The notes under the pieces: model-generated
What the model saw: only the letters and a program-made list of their open reading frames with translations
Database searches by the model: none
Told to the model about the DNA's origin: nothing
In this document: positions 33,970 through 42,595 of the stretch, piece by piece
Numbering within the stretch: the stretch's first letter is position 1
Layout: each line of letters starts with the position of its first letter
Assembly (NCBI GenBank): GCA_964407665.1
Contig: CAYOWK010000032.1
Span: 1 to 53,602 of the forward strand
Length of the DNA: 53,602 nucleotides
DNA from: CAYOWK01 sp964407665
GTDB taxonomy: Bacteria > Pseudomonadota > Alphaproteobacteria > Caulobacterales > Hyphomonadaceae
Reading direction: 5' to 3'
Program-made: the position numbers and the translations under genes

Positions 33970-35220
33970 CTAAAACCCCGCACGAAGTGCGATCCGCACC
34001 TGCGCGCTTGTCTGGTCGCGGTCGAGCCCGAAGCGCAGGCGGTCAGGCCGCTCACTGCTCGCCAGAATGCCTTCGAGCGCCAGATCGGTGCGGTCGTAAA
34101 GAGGGTGCATCCACGCCAGCGTGGCGGCCCAGCCGTTTTCGCCGTTGTTGTCGAGGTCCTTGAAGGTGCGGTCGCTGACGGCGAAATAGTCCAGTCGAAC
34201 CGTAGCCGTCGCCTTCCCGATCTCCTGGGACACAAGCCCATAGGCGGTGATGAAGCCGACGCTGGCTGGAGACTGGCCATTGATACGTCCGCCCATGCCG
34301 GTTTCTCCGGTCATCGCCTGAACCAGCACCTCGGCGCCGTCGGAAACGCTCCAGTGAATCCCCGCCTGCGCAAAGCGGGTGCGCCACGCGTAGTGGCCGT
34401 CATCCAGGCTCGTTTCGTCTCCGTTGTTGTCATAGCCGAACAGGCTGACGGTCAGATTGTCCGCAGGCGACCATTCGACTTTTCCGTAGCCGCCAACCCG
34501 GTCATCGACTTCCCGCACCGGTTGCGTCCGGCCAGCCTGAGTGCCCGCGAACATCGCAGGCGCATCGGGCAGGGCAAACGTACCGCCCACGGTCGCCCTC
34601 ACATCGTGCAGCGCCCAGCCACGAAAGGCGAGCAGCGCGCCCGACGTGTCGTTCCCGGCGAAAGCAGCGCCGGTGATGCTGATGGGCTGTTCGCCGACGG
34701 CGCCACGAAGCGTCGCTTCGGCGCCAATCGTTTTCACCTCCTCCGCAATCCATGTGTTCGCTGCGGAAGGCGTCAGTGTGCGGCTGAGAGACCAGTCCGC
34801 GCCATCGTGCTCCAGGGAAACCGGGGGAAAGAACAGCCCGGCGCGGCCCGAGACCTTCCACGCGTCGCTGAGGTCCGGCCGGAACTTCAGATAGAGCTCG
34901 CCAAGGCCTGCCGCAGGCTGGCTGTCGCTCCCGATATCGACGGACGCAACCGCCCGGACGCGTTCAGACACGTCGCCCGCCCAGACAACCGTGGCGTCGG
35001 CCGCGAGCGAGAGGCTGTCCTGGTCCGCGCGCAGCTTTCCGAGCCCCCGATCGAGCGCGGAGGGGCCGCCGCTGCCGGCGAGGGGGCCGACAACCAGGGC
35101 GCCGGAAATGCCGCCAAAGGTTTGGGCTTGAGCTGTGGGCGCCGCGAAGACGCAGCCAGCCAGCAGGCATGCAGGCGCAGCCATGGCGGCATGTGCGACG
35201 GTCGGGATCCGCATCGACAT
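33970..35220 (-). CDS. Outer-membrane beta-barrel (porin-like) protein
   Basis: The 416-residue protein has a signal peptide ending around residue 33 (VFAAPTAQAQT) and then regular alternating amphipathic strands up to a terminal Phe (SAQVRIALRAGF), the signature of an outer-membrane barrel. Blocks such as WKVSGRAGLFFPPVSLEHDG, AWRTRFAQAGIHWSVSDGAE and ATVRLDYFAVSDRT resemble porin-like alphaproteobacterial proteins whose substrate is unknown. It is convergent with nspC (56 bases between stops) and divergent from the deaminase. Confidence 0.82.
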   Translation of the reverse strand: MSMRIPTVAHAAMAAPACLLAGCVFAAPTAQAQTFGGISGALVVGPLAGSGGPSALDRGLGKLRADQDSLSLAADATVVWAGDVSERVRAVASVDIGSDSQPAAGLGELYLKFRPDLSDAWKVSGRAGLFFPPVSLEHDGADWSLSRTLTPSAANTWIAEEVKTIGAEATLRGAVGEQPISITGAAFAGNDTSGALLAFRGWALHDVRATVGGTFALPDAPAMFAGTQAGRTQPVREVDDRVGGYGKVEWSPADNLTVSLFGYDNNGDETSLDDGHYAWRTRFAQAGIHWSVSDGAEVLVQAMTGETGMGGRINGQSPASVGFITAYGLVSQEIGKATATVRLDYFAVSDRTFKDLDNNGENGWAATLAWMHPLYDRTDLALEGILASSERPDRLRFGLDRDQTSAQVRIALRAGF

Positions 35221-35290
35221 GCTCGAAGATGGCGGTTCTGGATTGCTATTTGCTTACTGCCAGCGGCGCTGTCAGGCTCAGTGCGGTCGA

Positions 35291-35920
35291 ATGCATGAGA
35301 ATGGCCTTGCCCCCGGTGGCGGGGCGTCATTCACTTCGATCCATTCACCCTTCAGGTTTGGACCCCTTCCGTTGAAAACCGAAATCAGCCTCCCGGACTG
35401 GCTCGTCGCACGCGGATGGCCCGGCCATCTGCCCGATGACGCCGCCGCGATGGCGCTGGCGCTGGAGCTGGCGCGCGAGAACATCGCGCACGGCGGCGGG
35501 CCTTTCGGGGCGCTGGTGCGCGAGGAGCCGACCGGTCGCATCGTCTCGGTGGGCGTCAACCGCGTGACGGCCTCCCGCAATCCGGTCCTGCACGCCGAGG
35601 TCGTCGCCATCGCGCTGGCCGGGCGCGAGCACTGGGGTCCGGGCGAGGCGACGCTGTTCACCTCGTGCGAGCCCTGCATCATGTGCCTCGGCGCCACGCA
35701 CTGGTCCGGCATCCGACGCATCGTCTACGCCGCCAGCCGCGACGACGCCGAAGCCATCGGCTTTTCCGAAGGCGCCGGCTGCACCGAACTCCAGGCCCAG
35801 ATGTTCGCACGCGGCGTCACGTTCGAGCGCGACGTGCTGCGCGAGGAAGGCGTCGCGGTGCTGCGAGCCTACGCCTCCGGCGGCGGGATCATCTATGGGC
35901 CGGGGAAGGGCGGACCTTAA
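35291..35920 (+). CDS. Nucleoside/guanine deaminase family protein
   Basis: The protein belongs to the cytidine/deoxycytidylate deaminase superfamily, tRNA-adenosine/guanine deaminase-like branch. Zinc ligands are in LHAEVVAIAL (His, with catalytic Glu) and TSCEPCIMCLGATHWSGI (two Cys). GGGPFGALVRE, VYAASRDDAEAIGF and an unusual 40-residue tail follow. Length is 209 residues from the ATG at 35291. An in-frame TTG at 35372 would give 182 residues and starts right before the fold, so the true start is uncertain; neither has a good ribosome binding site. Likely reactions are deamination of guanine or related bases. Confidence 0.86.
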   Translation: MHENGLAPGGGASFTSIHSPFRFGPLPLKTEISLPDWLVARGWPGHLPDDAAAMALALELARENIAHGGGPFGALVREEPTGRIVSVGVNRVTASRNPVLHAEVVAIALAGREHWGPGEATLFTSCEPCIMCLGATHWSGIRRIVYAASRDDAEAIGFSEGAGCTELQAQMFARGVTFERDVLREEGVAVLRAYASGGGIIYGPGKGGP

Positions 35921-35963
35921 GGCAAGCGAGCTTGCGGCGAGGGGGAAACCCCGCCCCCAGGCG

Positions 35964-36085
35964 CTCATCCCGACGAAAGTCGGGATCCAGGGCCGCAGCC
36001 GCCACCCTCGCGCAGAAGGGCGGCATCAGGCCCGCAATCGCTCACACCGCCCTTCGCCCTGGGTCCCGACTTTCGTCGGGACGAG
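35964..36085. repeat. Palindromic intergenic repeat
   Basis: Arms 35964-35992 and 36057-36085 form a near-perfect 29-base inverted repeat, each arm itself containing a smaller hairpin (CCCGAC/GTCGGG). It lies between the convergent deaminase and serpin genes and may also act as a terminator. Confidence 0.7.
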
Positions 36086-36135
36086 CGCGGAGAAAGCCGT
36101 GAGCAAAATGCACCACCTTGCGAAGTGCTGGCAGG

Positions 36136-37428
36136 TTAGCTCTTCGTCGGCTCCACATGCCGGCCGATGAACAGCACCAGTCCGGTGCGCATGTCGCGCA
36201 GCATGAAGAGGAACGGCTTGTCCGCCTTGAACTCGAAGGGCGGCGGAGGCGGCGGGCCCGGGGCGGCGCTGGTCGCCACCATCGTGACGGCGGTTGCAGC
36301 GGCGGCCTCGGTGCCTTTCTCGTCGACGTCGAGGAAGGTCTGGTGGATCACCTCGTCGATCTTCAGGTCCGGTCCGCCGGTGACGCCCGAAAAGTCCGCC
36401 GCGTCGCTGAAGGCTGTCCGCACGCCTAGCCCCTGCAGCGCAGGCTTCAGCTTCGCACGCGCTTCCATGTGTATCTTGGGCAGCCAAAGGATGGTCTCGC
36501 GCGACGAGGCGTTGTCCAGATCCTTCGTCCAGCGAGTCAGCTCCTTCGCCGTCAGCTTCGCCTCCAGCGCCGGAAGCCCTTTCGGATCATCGGGCAGCAG
36601 CACCACCATAGACAGCTCAGCGCCGGAATAGGCCATCTGGATCGCCTTCACGCCGTTGCGCTGAGCGGTCTGGAACCAGGCCCGGTTCATCATCATCGGG
36701 ACGTCCCTCACAGGGCCCGTCAGCGGCGTGAACGGCTTGGGCCGCGTGTCTTCCATCTCGAAGGGAACTGCCCAGTCGCCCTTCCAGTAGACGGTGTTCA
36801 CCAGAACAGATTTCGTACCGGCGCTGACATCGCCCGGCTGCAGCAGGTCCTTGATGCGGTCGTTCGTCCTGTCCTCGACCCAGCCGTTGATCGCCTTGCG
36901 CGATGCGTCGGACTTCTTCGCGAAGTCGACCGGCCGCAGCCCCGCGCCCATGTGCGTGTCGACCGCCGCGAGATAGTCTGGCTGCAGCTTCAGCGTCTGC
37001 TCGGCCCACAGGGCGTTGGCGACCTTCAGTTCGCGGCCTTCGCCGAAGATCTCAAGCGACTTCAGGACGGGTCCTGCAGCGGGCAGGAAGGCGTCCGGCG
37101 CAGACGGATAGTGCAGGGCAGTGCGGATCTCCTCCGCCGTCGTCCCTCGCGCGCCGCCATAGGCCAGCCCCATCGCCAGCGACACGCTGGCCGGCGACAG
37201 GAACTGGTTGCCGCCCTTTGCCGAAACCGACTTGTAGAGGTCGAGCGAGAAGGCGTTGACGCCCTCCACCACAGCCTTCGCGGCCGGCTCAAGCTGCGCC
37301 TCGATCCGGGTGTACTTGCTCACCATGTCTCCGCCCCCCGTCGGCCCCGCGTCCACCGGTGCATCCGCTGCCGTCGAGCAGGCGAGCAGCAGCGCTGCGC
37401 CCGCGATCATGGATGCGACGAATCTCAT
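36136..37428 (-). CDS. Serpin-family protease inhibitor lipoprotein
   Basis: Serpins trap proteases by offering a reactive-centre loop that, once cut, inserts into a beta-sheet. The 430-residue protein starts with a lipoprotein signal peptide ending in LLAC (Cys17), so it should be anchored on the periplasmic or outer surface. Serpin blocks are NAFSLDLYKSVSAKGGNQFL, LSPASVSLAMGLAYGGARG, VLVNTVYWKGDWAVPF, FSGVTGGPDLKIDEVIHQTF and the C-terminal KPFLFMLRDMRTGLVLFIGR. The loop at 369-387 has an inhibitory-type hinge (D-E-K-G-T-E-A-A-A-A-T-A) and, by alignment with alpha-1-antitrypsin, a predicted P1 Thr386 and P1' Ser387. A run of six prolines follows on the P' side. Serpins are uncommon in alphaproteobacteria. 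Confidence 0.92.
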   Translation of the reverse strand: MRFVASMIAGAALLLACSTAADAPVDAGPTGGGDMVSKYTRIEAQLEPAAKAVVEGVNAFSLDLYKSVSAKGGNQFLSPASVSLAMGLAYGGARGTTAEEIRTALHYPSAPDAFLPAAGPVLKSLEIFGEGRELKVANALWAEQTLKLQPDYLAAVDTHMGAGLRPVDFAKKSDASRKAINGWVEDRTNDRIKDLLQPGDVSAGTKSVLVNTVYWKGDWAVPFEMEDTRPKPFTPLTGPVRDVPMMMNRAWFQTAQRNGVKAIQMAYSGAELSMVVLLPDDPKGLPALEAKLTAKELTRWTKDLDNASSRETILWLPKIHMEARAKLKPALQGLGVRTAFSDAADFSGVTGGPDLKIDEVIHQTFLDVDEKGTEAAAATAVTMVATSAAPGPPPPPPFEFKADKPFLFMLRDMRTGLVLFIGRHVEPTKS

Positions 37429-37504
37429 GGTCCAGTCTCCCACGCCTGACGTCCCATGGTGAAACTGGCGGGACAAGATGTCGAGCCGAAGGCGCCAGAC
37501 GAAA

Positions 37505-37530
37505 CAGGCCGCCCGGCGAGGGGCGGCCTG
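37505..37530 (-). terminator. Terminator downstream of the cytochrome c gene
   Basis: A perfect 10-base stem (37505-37514 with 37521-37530) with a 6-base loop, followed on the minus strand by TTTC, lies 31 bases past the stop of the cytochrome c gene. Confidence 0.7.
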
Positions 37531-37561
37531 CATGATCGCAGATCGGATCGGCCGGGCCAGC

Positions 37562-38041
37562 TCAGCCCGGCTCGCCCGCCGGCAGCGAGCGGATGAACGC
37601 GACGACCGCACGCGCATCCTCGCTGTTGAGACGGAATTGCGGCATCGGCGGCTTGGCGGTCGAGCCATCCGGGCGGACGCCAGTCGACAGGAAATTGACG
37701 AACTGCTCCTCGGTATAGCCCGCCGGCCCGCCTGCCAGCGCCGGCGCATGGGGCGCCCAGGGCATGTCTGCGATCGGCGCAAAGGCGAGGTCGGCGCCCT
37801 GCAGCGGGTGAGCCATGTCCGGCCCGGTCGGTGTCATCGCCGTATGGCAGTCATTGCAGCCCACCGCGCCAATGACGAGATATTCACCCCGCTCGATCAG
37901 TTCGGCGCCCTGCAGCGGCGCCGGCTCGGTCGCCACCGGCGCTTCAGCCTCCAGCGTTGCAACCGGCGCGGCCGTTTCGGTGTCAGTTGGCGAGCAGGCG
38001 CAGCACGCCAGCAGCGCGCCAGTCGCAAGTATCCGTCTCAT
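37562..38041 (-). CDS. Cytochrome c family lipoprotein
   Basis: The 159-residue protein has a lipoprotein-type signal peptide (ATGALLACCACS; lipobox Cys near residue 13-16) and one c-type haem site in GAVGCNDCHTAM (C-x-x-C-H), with a likely distal Met in KPPMPQFRL. Spacing fits a class I cytochrome c similar to those acting as periplasmic electron carriers or as domains of alcohol/sugar dehydrogenases. No dehydrogenase or oxidase gene is adjacent, so partner is unknown. It is downstream of the ornithine decarboxylase gene on the same strand but separated by a terminator. Confidence 0.87.
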   Translation of the reverse strand: MRRILATGALLACCACSPTDTETAAPVATLEAEAPVATEPAPLQGAELIERGEYLVIGAVGCNDCHTAMTPTGPDMAHPLQGADLAFAPIADMPWAPHAPALAGGPAGYTEEQFVNFLSTGVRPDGSTAKPPMPQFRLNSEDARAVVAFIRSLPAGEPG

Positions 38042-38123
38042 GTCGTCCCTCCGTGGTCCCGCGCGGAAAGAAGCAGGGACCGCGCCCGGCCGCAAGACGG
38101 GCATGACGACAACACAAACGAAA

Positions 38124-38149
38124 CGGGCCGCCCGGTGAAGGGCGGCCCG
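38124..38149 (-). terminator. Terminator downstream of ornithine decarboxylase
   Basis: A perfect 10-base stem (38124-38133 with 38140-38149), 6-base loop, followed on the minus strand by TTTCGTTTG, lies 28 bases past the decarboxylase stop. It is similar in sequence to the terminator at 37505. Confidence 0.75.
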
Positions 38150-38177
38150 CTCGTTGGGTTCAGTTGTTCGGTCGGGC

Positions 38178-39395
38178 CTACTGGCCGCTGCGCGCCTTGC
38201 GGCGGCGGAAGGGCAGAACAACGCCGGCCGGTTTCGGCGCAGCGACTTCGCCGTACATCGTCGACCAGGGCGCATCCTGCACTTCGATGTCCTCGGTCGC
38301 GCCGAAGCCGTTGAAGCGCGTCTGCATGGCGACGCCATAGGCGCCGAGCATGCCGATCTCGATGTAGTCGCCCTCGCGGATGTCCGCAGGCAGGTACCAC
38401 GGGCCGGCCATCGTATCGATGGAATCGCAGGTCGGACCGTAGAGCTTGTAAGCCGCCTCGCCGCCCTCGAACGCGCCGTCCGCACGGTGGGCCTTCACGG
38501 GGAAGGGCCACTTGCAGTGGGCGGCATCGAACAGGTTGCCGTACGAGCCGTCATTGATGTGCAGCGCGCCGTCCTTCACCAGCTCGACCTTGACGAGGAT
38601 CGAGGTGGATTCAGCGACCAGCGCACGGCCGGGCTCGCACCACAGGTCGGCGTTCTGCAGGACAGGCATGTCCTCGAACGACTCGGTGATGACGTCGATG
38701 TAGAGTTGCAGGTCCGGAGGGGTCATGCCCGGGTAGGCGGACGGGAAGCCGCCGCCGACATCGACCACGTCCACCGTGACGCCCGCTTCGCGGATGACGC
38801 CGGACGCCAGCTCCATCGCATCGCGATAGGCCGACGGGCTCATGCACTGCGAGCCGACGTGGAACGACACGCCCAGCTCGGAGGCATAGCCGCGCGCCTT
38901 GCGCAGAAGCTCGGGCGCTGCGTCCTCGGTCACGCCGAACTTGCCGGTGAGCGGCAGACCCGCTTCCGAGTTAGACACGGCGAGGCGCACGACCAGCGTG
39001 AGGTCATCCGCGCGCTGCGTGGCGGCGACGATCTTCTCGAGCTCGGCTTCGCAGTCGAGCGCGAAGATGCGCACGCCGTACTGGAAGTACGCGCGCTCGA
39101 TCACCTTGCGGGATTTGACGGGGTGCATGAACGCGAGCGTGGCGTCCGCGAAACGCGAAGCGATCAGCTCGATCTCGTTCTCCGACGCAACGTCGAACCA
39201 CCGTTGACCGGCGGCGTAGACGGCGTCGAGCGCCCACGGTGAAGGGTTCGCCTTTACGGCGTACAGAACTTCACCCGGAAACTTGTCCTGGAACCAGGCG
39301 GCAGCGACAGACACCCGCCCTGGACGCACGCATGCGACAGGGGCTTCTGGGAGTCGATCCCGGACCAGGTCCAGGGGCGTGTGATACGTGAACAT
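38178..39395 (-). CDS. Type III PLP-dependent ornithine decarboxylase
   Basis: The enzyme decarboxylates ornithine to putrescine. The 405-residue alanine-racemase-fold (fold type III) protein has the PLP lysine at residue 48 in YAVKANPSPW, substrate and PLP blocks FHVGSQCMSPSAY and DVVDVGGGFPSAYPGM, CEPGRALVAEST, and the trans-acting catalytic Cys323 in LYGPTCDSIDTM. The Cys and Asp of GPTCDSID are typical of ornithine rather than diaminopimelate decarboxylases. AGGGGGTG lies 8 bases before the ATG. The 380-base leader upstream contains an ORF and hairpins (see the leader entry). Putrescine made here feeds the dehydrogenase at 25766. Confidence 0.94.
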   Translation of the reverse strand: MFTYHTPLDLVRDRLPEAPVACVRPGRVSVAAAWFQDKFPGEVLYAVKANPSPWALDAVYAAGQRWFDVASENEIELIASRFADATLAFMHPVKSRKVIERAYFQYGVRIFALDCEAELEKIVAATQRADDLTLVVRLAVSNSEAGLPLTGKFGVTEDAAPELLRKARGYASELGVSFHVGSQCMSPSAYRDAMELASGVIREAGVTVDVVDVGGGFPSAYPGMTPPDLQLYIDVITESFEDMPVLQNADLWCEPGRALVAESTSILVKVELVKDGALHINDGSYGNLFDAAHCKWPFPVKAHRADGAFEGGEAAYKLYGPTCDSIDTMAGPWYLPADIREGDYIEIGMLGAYGVAMQTRFNGFGATEDIEVQDAPWSTMYGEVAAPKPAGVVLPFRRRKARSGQ

Positions 39396-39778
39396 TTCAC
39401 GTCACCCCCTGATTGATAAATTAAACCCAATCCGGCGTTAGTACGGGCTTTCAACTCGTTAAGTCTGCCTCTCAACCCGCACACGTCATCCAAACCCCAA
39501 CCTGTTTTGACAGGCAATTGGGAAGTTCAGACGCCACGTGGAATCAAGGCGCAGAGCCTCGAGCCGATGTCCGCCGGCATTCGCGATATAGGGCGATAGA
39601 ACCCTCGTGTAAACAAAGAGTTTCGACGCCGCCCCCGATTTGTTGAGACTCGAATTTGACATCGCCGTTTGCGCGGTTCGATGCAGCCCCCTAGGGTGCG
39701 TATTAACGAGTGGAAACAAGCGCTGACGGGCGCGCCGGACGGTTCGGCGCCTGGCAGGCGAAGACGAGGTCGCACCGA
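39396..39778 (-). promoter_or_regulatory. Long leader of ornithine decarboxylase, candidate speF-type leader RNA
   Basis: The decarboxylase gene is preceded by about 380 bases without a conventional gene. A hairpin lies at 39497-39522 (CCTGT/ACAGG core with flanking CCAA/TTGG pairing), and an upstream ORF of 58 codons runs from 39662 to 39486. Alphaproteobacterial ornithine decarboxylase genes are known to carry a conserved structured leader, the speF RNA of Rfam. The position and length here fit, but I cannot confirm a match by eye. The promoter of the M16 gene on the plus strand also falls in this stretch. Confidence 0.5.
39486..39662 (-). CDS. Putative leader peptide upstream of ornithine decarboxylase
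   Basis: This 58-codon ORF begins at an ATG (39660-39662) with no clear Shine-Dalgarno and stops 90 bases before the decarboxylase start. The peptide is basic, with a central YIANAGGHRLEALRLDS. E. coli speF is controlled by the short arrest peptide SpeFL, and a similar role is conceivable here, but there is no sequence identity I can point to. It could equally be non-coding RNA read as a frame. Confidence 0.33.
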   Translation of the reverse strand: MSNSSLNKSGAASKLFVYTRVLSPYIANAGGHRLEALRLDSTWRLNFPIACQNRLGFG

Positions 39779-42568
39779 ATGAAACTGCGGAAAAATGTCC
39801 GTGTCCTGTCACTGGGCCTGGTGTCGGCCGCCGCCCTGATGGCGGCCTCAGGCTGTGCGACCCCGCCTGAGTCGGCCGCCGGGGCTCCGCCGGCCAGCGT
39901 GATGGCCGATCTTGCAGCCCTGGATCTGGATATCCCCTACACCAAGATGGTGCTCCCCAACGGGCTGACGCTGATCGTCAACGAGGATCACCGCACCCCG
40001 ACCGTGACGTTCCACCTCTGGTATCACGTCGGCTCGAAGAACGAGCCGAAGGGCCGCTCCGGCTTCGCCCACCTGTTCGAGCACCTGATGTTCAACGGCT
40101 CCGAGAACTTCAACGACGACTTCTTCAAGGCGACCCAGAAGATCGGCGCGAGCAACCAGAACGGCACCACGAACACCGACCGCACCAACTACTTCCAGAC
40201 GGTCCCCACCGAGGCGCTCGACTCTATCCTGTGGCTGGAGTCCGACCGGATGGGCCACCTGCTCGGCGCGGTCGACCAGGCCAAGCTGGATGAACAGCGC
40301 GGCGTCGTGAAGAACGAGAAGCGCCAGAGCGAGAACCAGCCCTATGGCCTCGTCTGGGACCGCATCACTGCCGCCACCTACCCGGAAAACCATCCCTACG
40401 GCCACTCGGTCATCGGCTCGATGGAAGATCTCGACGCCGCCAGCCTGCAGGACGTGCAGGACTGGTTCCGCACCTGGTACGGCCCGTCGAACTCAATCCT
40501 GGTCCTGTCAGGAGACATCACGCCGGAAGAAGCGAAGGCCAAGGTCGAGAAGTATTTCGGCTCCATTCCGCCCGGGCCGCCGCTGTCGCATCCGAAATCC
40601 TGGATTCCGGCGCTGGCCGACAACCAGCGCGAGGTCATGTTTGATCGCGTCGCCGCGCCGCGCATCTATCGCGTCTGGAACGTGCCGGAGCTCGGCAACG
40701 CCGACGGCGAGCCGCTCGACGTCTTTGCCTACGCGCTGGCAGGCGACAAGAACGCCCGCCTCACCAAACGGCTTGTGCACGACGAGCAGATCGCCACCAA
40801 CGTGTCGGTCGGCAACAGCCAGGACGAACTCGCCGGACAGTTCATGGTGATCGTGTCCGCCAAGCCGGACGCCGATCTTGCCTACATCGAAAAGGTCGTG
40901 GACGAGGAGATGTCCCGCCTGATGGAGGAGGGGCCGACCGCCGCCGAGCTCTCCAAGGTCAAGGTCCAGACGGTGCGCGGCATCGTCGACACGCTCGAAC
41001 GCAACGCGTCCAAGTCCAGCCTGCTGGCGACCTGGGAGACCTACACGGGCGATCCCGACGGCTGGAAGAAATCCGTCGACCGCCTCGAGGCTGTCACGCC
41101 GAAACAGGTGTCTGACATCTCCCGCAAATGGCTGACGCGCGGCTCCTACACGCTGACCGTCAAGCCGTTCCCCACCTACGCGGCCAGCGGACAGGACGTC
41201 GACCGCAGCGCCATGCCGATGCCGGCCACCATCGCCGAGGCGGTGTTCCCGGACTATCAGACCGACACGCTGTCGAACGGCATGAAGGTCCTGCTCAGCG
41301 AGCGCCGCGATGCGCCGCTGGTGAACATCACCATGCTGCTGGACACCGGATACGGTCCCGACTTCACGACACTGAAATCCGGCGTCGGCTCGCTGTCGGT
41401 GAACCTGCTGGACGAGGGAACGGCAAACCGCACCGGTCTCGAGATCGCCGAGCAGCTTGACCAGCTCGGAGCCTCCGTGGGCGCCGGCTACGCGGGCGAG
41501 ACCACTACGGTCGGCATGTCGTCGCTGACGGCCACCCTCGATCCCGTGCTCGACATCTACGCCGACGTCATCCGCAACCCGGCCTTCCGCGAGCCTGACT
41601 TCAAGCGTCTCCAGGAACAGAGCGTGCAGGGCATCCGCCAGTCCTTCTCCTCGCCCAACAGCATTGCGGGCATTGTCGGCGCCGCGAAGACCTGGGGCGA
41701 AGACCACCCCTATGGCCGTGTCGTGACGCCCGAGGACGTGGCGGCGATCACGCGCGACGATGTGGCGTCCTTCCACGCCAACTGGTTCGGCCCCAACAAT
41801 GCGGCGATCGTCGTGGTCGGCGCGACCAGTATGGCCGAGATCAAGCCGAAGCTGGAGGCCGCCTTCGCGGACTGGAAACCGGCGCCGGGCAAGGCCGTCC
41901 CGACGCCTGCCGTCGCCCGCGCGGCGCAGTCAAAGGTCTACATCGTCGACCGGCCCGGCTCGGTCCAGTCCGTGATCCGTGTCAGCGGCGCCCTGCCGCC
42001 CCTCGCGAAACCCGGCGAAGACTTCGCTGAGCGCGCCTTCAACGGTCTCTTCGGCGGCAACTTCACCAGCCGCATCAACATGAACCTGCGGGAGGACAAG
42101 GGCTGGTCCTACGGCGCCCGGACCAGCGTGTCGGGCGGCCCCGGCCCCCGCCAGTTCGTGCTGTCGGCGCCGGTCCAGACGGACGCCACCAAAGGCGCCC
42201 TCACCGAGATCCGCAAGGAGCTGACCGAGGTGCTGGCCGGCCGTCCGCCTTCGGCGGAGGAGCTCACCAACGCCAAGAGCAGCGCCGTCCTCGGTCTGGC
42301 GAGCCGCTGGGAGACCGGCGGCGCTGTCTCCGGGTCCCTGCAGTCCATCCTCTCCGAGGACCTTCCGGCGGATTACTTCAAGACCTACGCCACACGCTTC
42401 AACGCCGTGACCGAAGCCGAAGTGACGGCCGCGGCCCGCTCCGTCCTCCAGGGCGACAACCTCGTCTGGGTGGTCGTCGGAGATCGCGCGAAGATCGAGG
42501 CGGATGTCCGTGCTCTGGGTCTGGGCCAGGTCGAGATCGTCGATGAGCGGGGCAAGCCGAAGCCCTGA
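39779..42568 (+). CDS. M16 family zinc peptidase, two-module lipoprotein
   Basis: The 929-residue protein starts with a lipoprotein signal peptide (ALMAASGC; Cys23 or close to it). The first M16 module has the inverted zinc motif H-x-x-E-H in GFAHLFEHLMFNGS and the downstream Glu in EQRGVVKNEKRQS. A second M16-like module begins at about residue 495 (VLLSERRDAPLVNITMLLDT) and lacks the H-x-x-E-H, as is usual for the partner half. Such proteins form clam-shell proteases in the periplasm. Length is normal for the two-module form. It is divergent from ornithine decarboxylase and followed by a strong hairpin. Confidence 0.94.
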   Translation: MKLRKNVRVLSLGLVSAAALMAASGCATPPESAAGAPPASVMADLAALDLDIPYTKMVLPNGLTLIVNEDHRTPTVTFHLWYHVGSKNEPKGRSGFAHLFEHLMFNGSENFNDDFFKATQKIGASNQNGTTNTDRTNYFQTVPTEALDSILWLESDRMGHLLGAVDQAKLDEQRGVVKNEKRQSENQPYGLVWDRITAATYPENHPYGHSVIGSMEDLDAASLQDVQDWFRTWYGPSNSILVLSGDITPEEAKAKVEKYFGSIPPGPPLSHPKSWIPALADNQREVMFDRVAAPRIYRVWNVPELGNADGEPLDVFAYALAGDKNARLTKRLVHDEQIATNVSVGNSQDELAGQFMVIVSAKPDADLAYIEKVVDEEMSRLMEEGPTAAELSKVKVQTVRGIVDTLERNASKSSLLATWETYTGDPDGWKKSVDRLEAVTPKQVSDISRKWLTRGSYTLTVKPFPTYAASGQDVDRSAMPMPATIAEAVFPDYQTDTLSNGMKVLLSERRDAPLVNITMLLDTGYGPDFTTLKSGVGSLSVNLLDEGTANRTGLEIAEQLDQLGASVGAGYAGETTTVGMSSLTATLDPVLDIYADVIRNPAFREPDFKRLQEQSVQGIRQSFSSPNSIAGIVGAAKTWGEDHPYGRVVTPEDVAAITRDDVASFHANWFGPNNAAIVVVGATSMAEIKPKLEAAFADWKPAPGKAVPTPAVARAAQSKVYIVDRPGSVQSVIRVSGALPPLAKPGEDFAERAFNGLFGGNFTSRINMNLREDKGWSYGARTSVSGGPGPRQFVLSAPVQTDATKGALTEIRKELTEVLAGRPPSAEELTNAKSSAVLGLASRWETGGAVSGSLQSILSEDLPADYFKTYATRFNAVTEAEVTAAARSVLQGDNLVWVVVGDRAKIEADVRALGLGQVEIVDERGKPKP

Positions 42569-42595
42569 AAACGCGGAGAGGTCATTGCTGTCACG

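Noticed and set aside
22466..36085. CRISPR-like array among the repeats of this region
   Set aside because: The palindromes differ in sequence, occur singly, have no regular spacers, and no cas gene is present.
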